A DNA stretch of 64,000 nucleotides from Rhizophagus irregularis (Eukaryota > Glomeromycota > Glomeromycetes > Glomerales > Glomeraceae): NCBI RefSeq assembly GCF_026210795.1, contig NC_089448.1:3348001-3412000 (forward strand), given 5' to 3'. Below, in pieces: positions 12,449 through 23,491 of the stretch. Made by a program: the position numbers and the translations under genes. The notes under the pieces were generated by a model. It was given only the letters and a program-made list of their open reading frames with translations. It made no database searches and had not been told where the DNA came from. Positions within the stretch are counted from its first letter, which is position 1. The number at the start of each line of letters is the position of its first letter.

Positions 12449-12712
12449 GCAGGAGTCGCATTCATTTCACCGACAATCATTTCACCGACAGCGACAGGGT
12501 CATTTCGCAGACAAATGTTTCGCCGACAATTATCTCACTGACAAGGGAATTTAGGATAATAGGATTAGAGTTAGGGTTAGATAAGAGAATTAGGGATAGG
12601 ATTAGGGTTAGGTAAGAAATTAGAGTTAGAATTAGGGTTAGATATGGTTGATTAGGATTTCAAAACTGTCTGTGAAATGATCCTATCGTGAAATGATTGC
12701 CAGCTGGGTATT
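12449..12712. repeat. ATTTCACCGACA element with telomere-like TTAGGG core
   Basis: The left edge holds repeated ATTTCACCGACAATC / ATTTCGCAGAC words. The right edge, GTGAAATGATTGCCAG, is an inverted match to it. Between them, 12548-12648 is a degenerate run of GGATTAGGGTTAG / TTAGAGTTAGGG units, close to the TTAGGG telomere repeat used by many fungi. A related copy without the TTAGGG core lies at about 39408-39470, sharing ATTTCACCGACAATT and GACAGTTTTGAAATCC. Confidence 0.65.
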
Positions 12713-14042
12713 CAGGTGATCATAGTTTGATAGAATTTACTTTTTTTTTTACTTTTTTATCAGTTTTTTATTCTCACTAACTATCCGTTTATGTATTAGT
12801 TATATCCTGCTGGCTAATACTAGGATCGGATAAATGATAGACCGATTTCCGACTCTAAAGTAAAATTTTTAATTAGCAAAGACATAACACAACAGTAAGA
12901 GTATACAGTATATTATCAAATTCTCATGAGTGAGTAACTGAATATAAAGATAGTAATTTTATTGTTGAATCCTATTTCTTTCGCTTGATTTTTTTTTTAT
13001 TTTTCCATTTAAAAAAACGAGTAAAAAGCTTCAGCCTTCAGAAGTACCCCGAATATATAGGAGATCGGCACACAATTACTATTAGCTCTACGCATTTCTT
13101 CAGGGCCGGCACCATGTAATTTAGGTCGGCATTATCCAGAAATGGAAGTGATCTACATAATTTTGGCTCATTCTAAGCAAACAACAGAACTATTATTACT
13201 ACTAGAAAGAAAAATTTTCTTATCTGGAAATGCAAATCTTTCTGAATTATTCGTTTATTATAGTATAATCATTACTGCAAAATATCCTATAAATAAATGC
13301 ATATAAAATTTGCTTTTGCATAATCGTGTAAATGGTGCCGATCAAAGAGTGATCAGGGGATAATTATTTACGTACAGTAAGTGCTTTCTAAAAATGAAAA
13401 TAAGAAGTTTTATCAGTATTTACTAAAAAAAAATTCCATGTGCTCCATACATTCATTGTGAAATCAGCTGTGAATAACAAGTACAGTACATTTCAAATAC
13501 AGAACTAATTTGATTAAATTGGTAAGATAATTTTTTGACAGATAATTTTGTTGGAAAAATTTTTTTATCATGATTTAAAAGAAATTCTTTATAAAGAAAA
13601 AATCATCTATCAAGAAAAAAAAATCTTCCCTATTAAAAATTCTCCAATGAAATTCAATGAAATTCCTTATCAAAAAAAAAAAACTCTTTAATGAAGAAAT
13701 CTCTCATGATCGTATATGTTAATACGAAGTAAGTAATTGGGTTATAATGCGAAAATCTCGATAATATTCAAGAATCAAAAACCAATTAATTGACACGTTT
13801 CATATATTAGTATGTTGTTTGACAAATATTTTCATTTAATTTAAATTCACTTTTTAATATTTAATTTTATTTTGTTTAAGTTGTTTGTCGTTTCCGATTC
13901 ATAGCTTCAGTTACAATGAACATCGGAAGATTTTGAGAAGGAAAATATGAAAGTAGCAATAGTGAGATATTTTGTATTATGATTTAATGACTATCGGGGA
14001 GTTCGGATTACTTTTTGTACTTTAGGCTTATGAGATTCAGAT
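12713..14042. other. AT-rich spacer
   Basis: No gene is recognised. AGGTCGGCATTATCC at about 13123 belongs loosely to the recurrent GGCC-type motif. Confidence 0.4.
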
Positions 14043-14044
14043 TA

Positions 14045-14140
14045 CAGTCAAACTCCGATGTAACAAAATGTTGAGACCCATATGAAAATCGTCGTTATAT
14101 CTATTAGTATATCGAATATCGGTATATTAAGATTTGACTG
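14045..14140. mobile_element. 96-bp TA-flanked MITE (CAGTCAAA ends)
   Basis: A small non-coding element that starts CAGTCAAACTCCGATG and ends AAGATTTGACTG, flanked by TA at 14043-14044 and 14141-14142. Short CAGT ends with a TA duplication are typical of Tc1/mariner/pogo-type non-autonomous elements. It is too short to encode anything. Confidence 0.65.
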
Positions 14141-14203
14141 TATAAGATTTCCCGAATTATAACATTTCGAGATATAGGAACCGGTAACACTAAAAAAAAA
14201 AAG

Positions 14204-14435
14204 CGGTATTAAAGTAGTATGGTCGGTCGGGGTGATGAGTAGAGTATGTGATATTTAGCAGTGTGTAACATAAACGGTGTGAGTGTGAACCATACTCAGG
14301 TGATGAATAGCATCTCGGCCCACTCCGAATCATGTGTTTGGCCCGTCGTGTTATTTATCACTTGAGTAAACTGTCACATAGGAGTTCATACTCTACTCAT
14401 CACGCAGACCGACCATACTCCTTTCCGTAATACCG
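14204..14435. mobile_element. 232-bp inverted-repeat element
   Basis: The left arm CGGTATTAAAGTAGTATGG continues into GTCGGTCGGGGTGATGAGTA at 14222-14241. Its imperfect reverse complement ends at 14435 (CATACTCTACTCATCACG ... GTAATACCG). The arms are 40-50 bp and the centre is unique. The element is richer in GC than its surroundings and non-coding. Confidence 0.7.
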
Positions 14436-15744
14436 ACTGATCACGCTGATCCCTTCCGTAGCACTCCATCATACAAACTCATTAAACCATGATCTAAATG
14501 TCGAATGAATTTTTTAAATTCATGAAATTACGGGACGCACTCACAGACATTTAAAATATTATAATAAAATTAAATATAAAATTAACGTATTATTATTATG
14601 TCTTTCGCATAAAAATATTTTTTTTGTATTGTCACACCTAATTTAGTAATGATTAGATGTAACCTCAAATTTCATATCGGTTATTTTTTAACCGTGATGA
14701 GCAAAAAAACTAGAAAAATAAAAATAGTTTTGCATAGGTAAAATGAAAAAATTAGTGAAATGAGTTCGGTGAAACGATATGATATAGTTTTGTCGATGAA
14801 ATTGAACCGGATGATCTAACCCAAATAGATTACGTTAGTAAATTATTTACTAAGTTAATCAAGAATTTCGATTTTCGAATCAATGATATTTGGGTCCATG
14901 TCGATCCTAAATTGAAAACATTAATTTGACAGATAAGGAGTTCGGAAATATTTCCCATTACGAGAATATTTATTTCATAATCTATGAGACATTATTGAAT
15001 ATATATGTTTATAAAATATTTTAATATTGTAAATCAAGTTTCATTTCATTTCATTTTATTTGTTTGTATTGACTTTGTATGAAATTCCTAGTTTAATAGG
15101 TTAATAAAAATAAAAAAAAAGTAAATATTGTAAATCACTAAAAATCCAATTATTTTTAGGAAAAAAATAAATATTGTTATTTTTTGGGAAACACTCATTT
15201 TTTTTTTAAAAAAAAAATCTGACCAAATCGATAACACAGGAAATTGTAAGATATTATTTCTTAAATGAAGTGATTACAAATATATAATATATATTAGCTT
15301 AAAATAAGAAAAATATATGTTATCAAAAAAAGAGACTATTATTATTAATTATAATTGGAACTTTGTAATTATAAGAAATAATGTTTTTACCATTATTTGT
15401 TTAAACATGGTAAAGAATCATTAAATAAAAAAGGGGAAATTCTTAAAAAAAAAACATCATTTTTAAAAGAAATGATAAGATTTTTTATGTAATTATTGAA
15501 GTAAAACAATGTAATGTAAGTTTCGGTAAATTTACTAAAATGGTTAACGGAGGATTCTTGGCATAATGATTTACAAACATCATGTTTGTAAATCTATCAT
15601 ACTGTTGATCAATTTAATTACTAGTCCCTAATGTATAAATGTATTTTAATTTCTTTCTAATATAAGGATCTATCTTTATTTAAATATAAACCTAATTTTC
15701 ATTATATTTGTATTGGTTATTTTAGTCTAATATTAAAACCAGAT
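14436..15744. other. AT-rich spacer downstream of CAX copy 3
   Basis: No gene is seen; many poly-A/T runs. Confidence 0.5.
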
Positions 15745-17373
15745 TTACATTTGATATGATAAAGGTTCATCTGGATAAAAAAAGAAAGCTATTGCTATGA
15801 TAACATATGTGGCTAGGAATAAAACACCTTTTAACCAATTTGATTCACCATTCTAAAAAAAAAAAGTTGTTAATATTTACAATTTTAATTAATTAAATAA
15901 ACGCGTAAATATAATATTATAATATTATACCTGAATGATATAATATGTCATTAAAACTGAAATGAATAATACAATAGTTTCAAATGATTTGAAATATAAT
16001 GTCATCTCTTGACCCGTTACCCATCCAAGTATAACGAGTAATGGTGAAACAAAAAATGCAATATGCTAAAAAGTAATAGATAAATAATGAATAAAGAATT
16101 TGTTTTTTAATGAATCCAAAACAAGGATATTCAATTCATTTTACCATAGAACTACCGGCGGCAAGACTGATAGCAAAATCTAGATCAATTTCATCATCTG
16201 CTGCAGAACTAAGAGTTTGTAATAGCTATATATGAAGGAAAACTTACTTTGTTAATTCAGAAAAAAATAATAATAATTGAAGAAAATAATTACCTCCGAA
16301 GCTTTATTAACGATAGGTAATATAATTAAACCTATAAAGGCTTTGGTTATTCCAAAGGTGTGAACAATTCCTTCGATTGAACTAACTAGAAATTCAGAAA
16401 ATGCTACAGCACAAGTCACAGTGGCTAATAATATTAATGATACAACAAGAGGTAGTTTTGGTTCTTTATCTTCTTTATGTGGCCTTTGAAATATATGCGA
16501 ATGAGTTTTCAACTAAATAATAAATCAATTACATTTTACATGATGAATGTTGTTTTATGAGTTTGATAAAAAATCTTTATCGCATATGTAATATTGTACT
16601 TACTTGAAACACAAGATAAAGAATGTAAATTATCAATAAAACCATCGCTGTTCCGTAAGATAAGTATGATAATTGTTCGTTATGATTATTTTGATTAGAA
16701 CCAAGAGAATGAACAAAAGCTGCGGGAATTATTAAAGCAATACATGCCAAAGTCATTAAAGATGAACTTGTTCGCGCGACAATTTGATTAAATTTTTGTG
16801 TTTTACTAGAAATTCCTACTCTTGTAAAACTTATTCCTAAAATTAATAATAAATTTAAAATAATTGACCCAAGAATCGAGTCCTGAACTACTCGTATTTG
16901 TCCATCTTTAAGTGCTGATATAGAAATAATTATTTCTACTGTATTACTGAAGGTTGCTAGTAACAAGTCACCAATTGTCTACAAAAATAAAAGAGAAATT
17001 ATTTATACTATACAAGAAATTTAATTTCTAAATTTAATCTTTTAATTACCTGACCGAATCTTAGGCTAATGTCATCAATTGCATATTCAAATATTATGGC
17101 CAATGGAATTATAGCCAAAAAGTTTAGAATGAAAACCCAAGCATCATTCCAGTTAAATGCATGAGCAATGTATCCAAGTGGTATAAAAACTAATAATAAA
17201 GCTATCCATGGAGTAAGTATATAGAAATAATGCGTTTCTAGTAATCGAAATGAAGTAGAAGTTATAGAAAAAGTATGTGATACTCGTAAACCCGGAGTTG
17301 ATGGTATCCAAGAAATATTTGGGCTTTCATTTGTTATACTAAAATTACTATTGTTTGATTTCCTATTTGCCAT
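15745..17373 (-). CDS. CAX/VCX1-type Ca2+/H+ exchanger, array copy 3, divergent alpha motifs
   Basis: The exons, minus strand, are 17050-17373, 16604-16978, 16294-16512, 16145-16225, 15931-16065 and 15745-15852. All junctions are GT-AG and phase 0, giving 413 aa. Exon 5 is again exactly 135 nt. The start [10 protein letters not shown] opens a longer hydrophilic N-terminus than in copies 1 and 2. Repeat 1 reads SNTVE rather than GNAVE, and repeat 2 reads VNKASE rather than GNAAE. The glutamates are kept but the glycines are replaced and the asparagine is shifted. The loop after exon 2 reads LKTHSHIFQ, the conserved family signature. Like copy 2 it is probably an intact membrane protein with altered ion-binding geometry; function is inferred from family. 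Confidence 0.87.
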
Positions 17374-17993
17374 ATTATGAAAGAAAGATTACGATTATTT
17401 CCACAATTTGTACGAAAAAATATTTCGAAAAAGAAAAATTTAATGACCTAAAGATATAAAGATAAGTAATTAGGTTATATAGTGCAGATCATCCGAATTT
17501 AACCTATCATGATAATCCTCCGAATGAAGATCATTTGTAATACATGTGAATTCATTTTTAATTTTCCCCTCAAAAAAAAATAATTTAATGACATATTTAC
17601 CAAAAAGAATCTTCTATTAATTTGGTATCCAATTATGTAATAGTATTAAGACATAACTTGAAAATCAATGTGAGAACAACTCAAACATTTCGATCGACAC
17701 GTCACATGTAAATCGGAGAATAAATTGATGATTGTCATGTATATTTATAACAAAATTTGGTTCATACTACTATCTTACTGTATTATGTATATCACAGATT
17801 TCACAGATTTAAATAAATTTGATAACAGTTAGGACCCCGAATGTGCAACTTAATAACGTGATTTTTGCTAAATTAATTCATTGAATGATATTATTGACTT
17901 TGATAAGCTGAATTACTATATATAGGAACGATGTTTTGATTATGGTTCATCCATAACTTAATTAACTACCGAATCAAACCAGAAAGTCGTTCA
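17374..17993. other. Spacer upstream of CAX copy 3
   Basis: AT-rich; no gene or clear repeat is seen. Confidence 0.45.
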
Positions 17994-18953
17994 TTCTAGC
18001 CTAGGGATTGGAACCGTCCAAAAAAACCTTAATCTGTTAAAAACCGGTTAATCGGAACGTTTAACTGGATAATAACCGGTTAAAGATATAAGTTTTACGT
18101 TTAACGCGTTTATAAGTTTTATTTTGCCCATTTGAATATTTGATAAATCTATCGCAATTTTACTCTTAAAATTATGCATCATTTATGATAAAAACATATT
18201 TTTAACTTTATTCATAAATATTTGATAAATTGTAAACACATAATTTATGAATATAAATACTAGTAGAAATGATAAAATTGAAATAACGAAAACGATTGGT
18301 TGTTCTTAACCTATTTTCTCTAAAAAGACTTTATAGATAACATTTCAAGTATTAATTATGATATTTATTTACCTTATTATGCTAGCAACTTAAATACTTT
18401 GAGTTTCTTTTAATAAAAAGAAGATTGTTGTCTTGATGACTCAGATTGAGATTCTTATATGTCTCTATAGTCAATATTATCCATGTTGTATAAAAATAAA
18501 AAAAAATAATTTAAAAAAAAAATTTCGTAAAAAATTGAGCAATAAAAAAGTTTCAATCAGTTTATTTTTTTAGCTAGCCGTTAGCCAATATAGGAATATC
18601 GGAGATATAACAATCTTTCATATTTAACCGGCTAAGTTAACCGGTTAATTATTCGGTTACAGCTGTTTTCATAAGACCTGGGACAAAATAAATTTTTGAA
18701 CCCGACCGCCGACCCGCCGATCCGGTATTTTTAGCTGGGCACGTGATCCAGATTTGATAGTTTGATTTGTAAAATAAATAACTGATAACAACTGAACCGG
18801 AGTACTACTCTTCTAGTAATAAAAAAAAAAAGTAATAAAATAAATAACAACTGAACCAAATCGGCAGGTCGGCGGTCGGGTTCAAAAATTTATTTTGTCC
18901 CAGGTCTTATGAAAACAGCTGTAATTTAACCGGTTCCAATCCCTATTCTAGCC
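17994..18953. mobile_element. Non-autonomous hAT-type element with 8-bp target duplication
   Basis: The ends are TAGGGATTGGAACCG (18002 onward) and CGGTTCCAATCCCTA (ending 18945), an inverted repeat. They are flanked by the identical 8-bp TTCTAGCC at 17994-18001 and 18946-18953. An 8-bp duplication plus a YAGGG-type terminus is diagnostic of the hAT superfamily. The interior is rich in AACCGGTTAA words and has no transposase. A second element (18660-18921) sits inside it. Related AACCGGTT scraps lie at 19053-19150 and about 3813. Confidence 0.85.
18660..18921. mobile_element. 262-bp TA-flanked MITE nested in the hAT element
   Basis: Terminal inverted repeats of about 60 bp begin CAGCTGTTTTCATAAGACC and include GAACCCGACCGCCGACC. 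The arms differ at one visible position in that span. TA flanks both ends (18658-18659 and 18922-18923). The near-identical arms suggest that this insertion is younger than its host element. Confidence 0.85.
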
Positions 18954-19470
18954 AATACAAGCCTAACAAAGTCAAAATTCAACTTAATTTTAAAGTGGAT
19001 TTACGTTTCTATTTACTTTACGTATATATATTAGTCTTGTAAATTATATATAGAAGTTGGAACCGGTTATAAATTCAAATATATGAAACCGGGTTTATCC
19101 GAAAATCTACCGGTTATTCGGTTGAAAACCGAACTTATTTATAGTCACGTGCTATGTAGATAATATAACCGGTTTTTGGAAATATAACCTCTAATTATAT
19201 ATATACTTGTAAAAATATTTTTATAAAAGCATACTTCATTTCCATTGTTGGTATTACAACTATTACATAGTTTCGGCCAGCATTATCCAAAAAGAAAGAT
19301 CTGAGCATATAATACTGTATAATATCGGGTATTATTTTTACAATTTTTACACGACTTTTTTTAAAATGTTTATTTAACGTTAAAATATAAAATTACATGT
19401 AATAAGCATAAAGTAAATATAGTTTGAAATTTTAATTTAAAAATATTAATTTCATTACCGAAATCCCATT
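18954..19470. other. Spacer downstream of CAX copy 4
   Basis: Contains a degenerate hAT-like scrap (TTGGAACCGGTTATAAATTC near 19055) and TTTCGGCCAGCATTATCC near 19261, a member of the recurrent GGCC motif. No gene. Confidence 0.5.
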
Positions 19471-21110
19471 TCAGGGATTATAATCTTCATTGGGGTAAAA
19501 GAAGAAAGCTAAAGCTACAATACTATATGTGGCTAGTAACAAAACACCTTCCAGCCAATTAGATTCACCATCCTAAAAAAAAAAAGGTGATGATAAATTG
19601 TTAAAACATTTTTACGAAAAAAACTTATCATTAAGAAAGGAATTACACGAATAAAATACCTGAATGAGGAAACTAGTTAACAAAACTGCAATAAATAACA
19701 CGACAGTTTCAAATGATTGGAAATATAATGACATGTCTACTCCTATTATCCATCCAAGCACAACTAGGAATGGTGTAATGAAAAGTGCGATTTGCTAAAA
19801 GAATTTTTTTTTTTAAAAAAAAAAAATTTACTTTAACGTATAATATGTACAAAAAAGAAATAAGTAATTAGTAGTGACTTACCATAGAGCTTCCAGCAGC
19901 AACATTGATAGCAAGGTCCATTTTATTTTTCATCGCAGCGGTAATAGCCGTTACATTCTACGTGAAAGTAAAAGATCAACACTTCGTTAATTCAAAAAAA
20001 AAAAAAAAAGTGAGACAAAACCGAAGTAACGATAACTACCTCAGCAGCGTTGCCAACAATCGGCAATAAAATTAAACCGACAAATGTTCTACTTAATCCA
20101 GAAGATTCAACAATTCCTTCGATTGAATCAACTAAACAATCAGCAGAAAAGGATATAAAAATAGTCACAACGGTCAATAATAATATCGATACGAAAGGAG
20201 ATAATTTAGGGTCTTCTTCTTCTTCAGATTCTGCAGCGTATAAATCCGAGTGAGTTTTCAACTAAGAATCAAAAACGGAAGTGAGTTAAGGATTAGGATA
20301 AAATGTAGCTCTTTAATATACTCACTTGGAAAAAAAGATAAAGACCATAAATTGTTAGTAATACAATCGCCGTTCCGTGAGACAAATTTAAAAGTTCATC
20401 TTTACGCTCATTTTTGGTAGTATCAACGGAAAAATTAAAAGCAGCAGGAATAATTAAACCAATACATGCTACAGTCATTAAACTTGAAGTTGTTTGTGCA
20501 GCAGTCTTATTAAATGTTTGTACTTTATGATAACATCCTCCACAAACAAAGCACAGTCCTAACACCAGTAATAAATTTGAAACAATTCCTCCAAGCATTG
20601 ATGCTTGGACAACACGTATTTGTCCTTCCTTAAGTGCAATTATGGAAACAATTAATTCTACTGCATTTCCAAAAGTAGCATTTAACAAACCACCGATCGT
20701 CTATAAGAAAAATAATTAAGAATTAAAACGATTTGAACATTTTAATTAATTTATTTGTGAATAAAATAAATTACCTGACCAACTCTCAAACTAATATCTT
20801 CAGTTCCAAATTCTAGTAATTTAGCCAATGGAATTATAGCAAAAAAGTTTAGAAAGAAAACCCAAGTATCACTCATTTCCAATGCATCAGCTATATACCC
20901 GAGCGGTACAAATATTAATAGTATGTTTAACCATGAATTTTTAACTATAAGTTTAAGAGATTTGCCAAATGTCGGTGGAGGTGGTGGATAGTGTAAAACT
21001 GGCGGTGAACTTGGAGGAGATGGTGGTTTATGTGTATCTTTATTTGATGTTGAGCCATAATTCAAATTGGTTGAATTATTATTTGACGACAATGATTTTC
21101 CTTCCGACAT
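19471..21110 (-). CDS. CAX/VCX1-type Ca2+/H+ exchanger, array copy 4, canonical
   Basis: The exons, minus strand, are 20775-21110, 20326-20700, 20040-20261, 19883-19957, 19660-19794 and 19471-19572. All junctions are GT-AG and phase 0; the product is 414 aa. This is the only copy with both family motifs intact: NATFGNAVE in repeat 1, and IVGNAAE followed by [16 protein letters not shown] in repeat 2. EDISLRVGQ is also intact. The central cytosolic loop carries an acidic run (ESEEEEDP). It should load Ca2+ into the vacuole in exchange for protons. I chose the start at 21110 (MSEGKSLSS) because the sister copies start there; the frame runs upstream to an ATG at 21185, but that stretch is poly-F/K from homopolymer DNA. 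This is the best candidate for the functional founder. Confidence 0.92.
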
Positions 21111-22762
21111 CGTATTAATGGAGCAAAATATCGAATCAAATAATTTTTTTTTTTTAAAAAAAAAAGAGGATATTTTATACTTCATATCTAATCTCGATTA
21201 CATAGGCTGAAAAAACGGATCATCATATGACGTCTTTCTTTAATCAACTGATCTACAAACATTGCATCATTTGTGAGTTGTTTATCGTACAAATATTTTA
21301 TTAGTATGCTAAAATAGTAAGATTAAAAAGAATTTGCCACAAATTCCCTTTATCGGTTGTACAAATCGTAAATACATAAAAACGAGTAAAGATAGATTTT
21401 AACTGTTGGCTATGAAAACGTTTTCAATAACTTACATAATAAATCGAATACGTCAAATTAACAAATTAATGTAACTAATTAAAATTCACACAGTATTTGT
21501 ATAATAAATCTATGATAACGGATAATAATGATCAAAATAAAAACTAATTTTTAATCGATAGGCGTAACTCCCTTTTTGATGTACACCGTAACACAATTTT
21601 TTATTCATTGTAGCGTAGATTGTACTTAATTTCATTAATACTTTATCCATTTATTTATTCACTACTAATAAAATGTCGAATAAAGAAACCTAATATCACG
21701 AAGAGAACAATGTTAGTAACAATCTCGAATTTTTTTCGAAAAAAATGAAAATTTTTTTATAATAAAGTGACATCACGTGATCTTGAGATAGACATAACTC
21801 ACATAAGTGTTAAATCCATTTAAATTTACGCCCTTTGATTGTTATTTATTTATTTTTTTTGCCAGCAAAATACATATTCAAAATTTATAATATATTATAT
21901 TATCTTTGCCATGATATCGTGGTTGGCTGACCACCCGGTGACAATATTTGCGTGACAAATAGGAGTGAAGATCTTACTAATTTTACGGTTTCTAATGACT
22001 TTTTTTCGTAAAAGGATTTATTGCTTAAAGTACCAAAATTTTTAAACGTTGTTTACAATTTTACTCCTTAAAATTTCATTGATGTATATGAAAAAGAAAG
22101 GTGTAAATGAAGAGAAAAGAGATTTATAAAAGGAAAAAATAAATACTATTGAAAAGTTTAATAAATCTATAAAAAGTTTGTTTAGTCTTAGTGTCACACG
22201 ATAATATTTGTTGTGGCTCTTGCGCGTGTGCAAATCCTATCCATTAATTTGCTAGCATTGGTTAAGAATTGAAGTTCTAAGATTCGATCATCTAATTTGT
22301 ATTTGGAACTATTAATCAAATTGAACGTAGTAATTGGAAATTTCTATTAGAAGCTTCAAAACCAAATGTAGTAGTTTCGTCAATAATATTTGAGTAAATT
22401 GTACCCGAAATATCATAGGATTACCTTTAGGTATGATTAATCACGTTATAATTAAAATTTCGAATTACAGAATGAATCTTATTTTAAAAGTAATTTTTTC
22501 AAAAAATAAAAAGATAACACAAGATGCATAAATCCATAATAATATTTAGTAATAATCCAGGCAAAATTTACTGAAAACCGCTTAGCTGGCTGAATTTTTA
22601 ATTTAAATTAAATAAATCTTTTGATTTTTTTTTAAGATGTAAAAGTGATAATTTAAAGGACGTTGATAATAAATTTTAATATTTTACGGTTGTATTATAG
22701 ACAATGTAAAAGAAAAAAATATTATAGGTATTATATTTTATATTATATACATCCAGAGAAAT
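21111..22762. other. AT-rich spacer upstream of the array
   Basis: Likely contains the promoter of copy 4. No gene is seen; a 63-codon minus-strand frame at 22042-22233 looks like chance. Confidence 0.45.
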
Positions 22763-22945
22763 GGGTATGGTACGAAATCCCGAAATCCAAAATCTCGACA
22801 TGCTCAGAAGGTACAAAATCCGAAAAATTGGCTCACATTAAGCTTTAATCAGTTTAATGCTACCAGAAAGTCGCTCTGTAAGATTTTGACCTGTCGGGAT
22901 TTTGAACCTTTCGGGATTTTGAGTTTCGGGCTTTTGGTGCACCCT
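22763..22945. mobile_element. TCGGGATTTTG-family inverted-repeat element
   Basis: Starts GGGTATGGTACGAAATCCCG and ends TTTCGGGCTTTTGGTGCACCCT, an imperfect inverted repeat. The word TCGGGATTTTG recurs inside. Partial relatives with the same words lie at about 41017-41085 (ending GGGATTTCGTACCAAGCCCCC) and 55115-55165. Confidence 0.6.
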
Positions 22946-23358
22946 AATTATCAAGCCCTTATCGGGTCTTTTCCCAAATGCCATTTTCATAAAAATTTTT
23001 TTAGAAAATTGATCACATATCGAAGTTTTAATGGAATGAAAACTAGAGAAATGATCATTTATCGGAATTTTCCCCAGAATATTTTTTATAGGGTAAATAC
23101 TGTCTGTATACCATTTCCCGAAGTAAATAATAAGTATAGTTAAGTTATTAGGTATGCACTAGCAATAATTACTGCTTGGTAGATCAGATGATATGGTTCT
23201 CATGTAAAATAGTTTACGTACATATTGCAATTATTGCATTATTATTTTTGATATTTTTATATTTATTTAAAACTGTTATTATGGCTACAACTCAATTCTT
23301 TGCTTAACATAATCCTCCAAGTTTTCATAAAAATAAGAGAAATAATTCATATAATTTA
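22946..23358. repeat. Fragment of a TTTTTTATAGGG-ended repeat
   Basis: ATTTATCGGAATTTTCCCCAG ... TTTTTTATAGGG at 23055-23093 resembles the ends of the elements at 27275-27461 and 30379-30469. The rest is unassigned AT-rich DNA. Confidence 0.4.
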
Positions 23359-23360
23359 GG

Positions 23361-23491
23361 CCGGAATTATAAAATTTGGCCAGAATTATAAATAAAAAAT
23401 TACAAATCACATGACATGTAGTACATGTCATGTTATTGTCATACTGTAACAGTGTAACTTATAACTCTGGCCAAAATTATGATAATTCCAG
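23361..23491. repeat. Palindromic element with GGCC(A/G)GAATTAT arms
   Basis: The arms are CCGGAATTATAAAATTTGGC (left) and CTGGCCAAAATTATGATAAT (right). Near the centre is a perfect 12-nt palindrome, ACATGACATGTA / TACATGTCATGT, with a one-base spacer at 23409-23433. Non-coding. Confidence 0.65.

Noticed and set aside
21111-21185. Longer N-terminus for CAX copy 4 (start at 21185)
   Set aside because: The extension is poly-F/K from homopolymer DNA and absent in the sister copies; MSEGKS at 21110 fits better.
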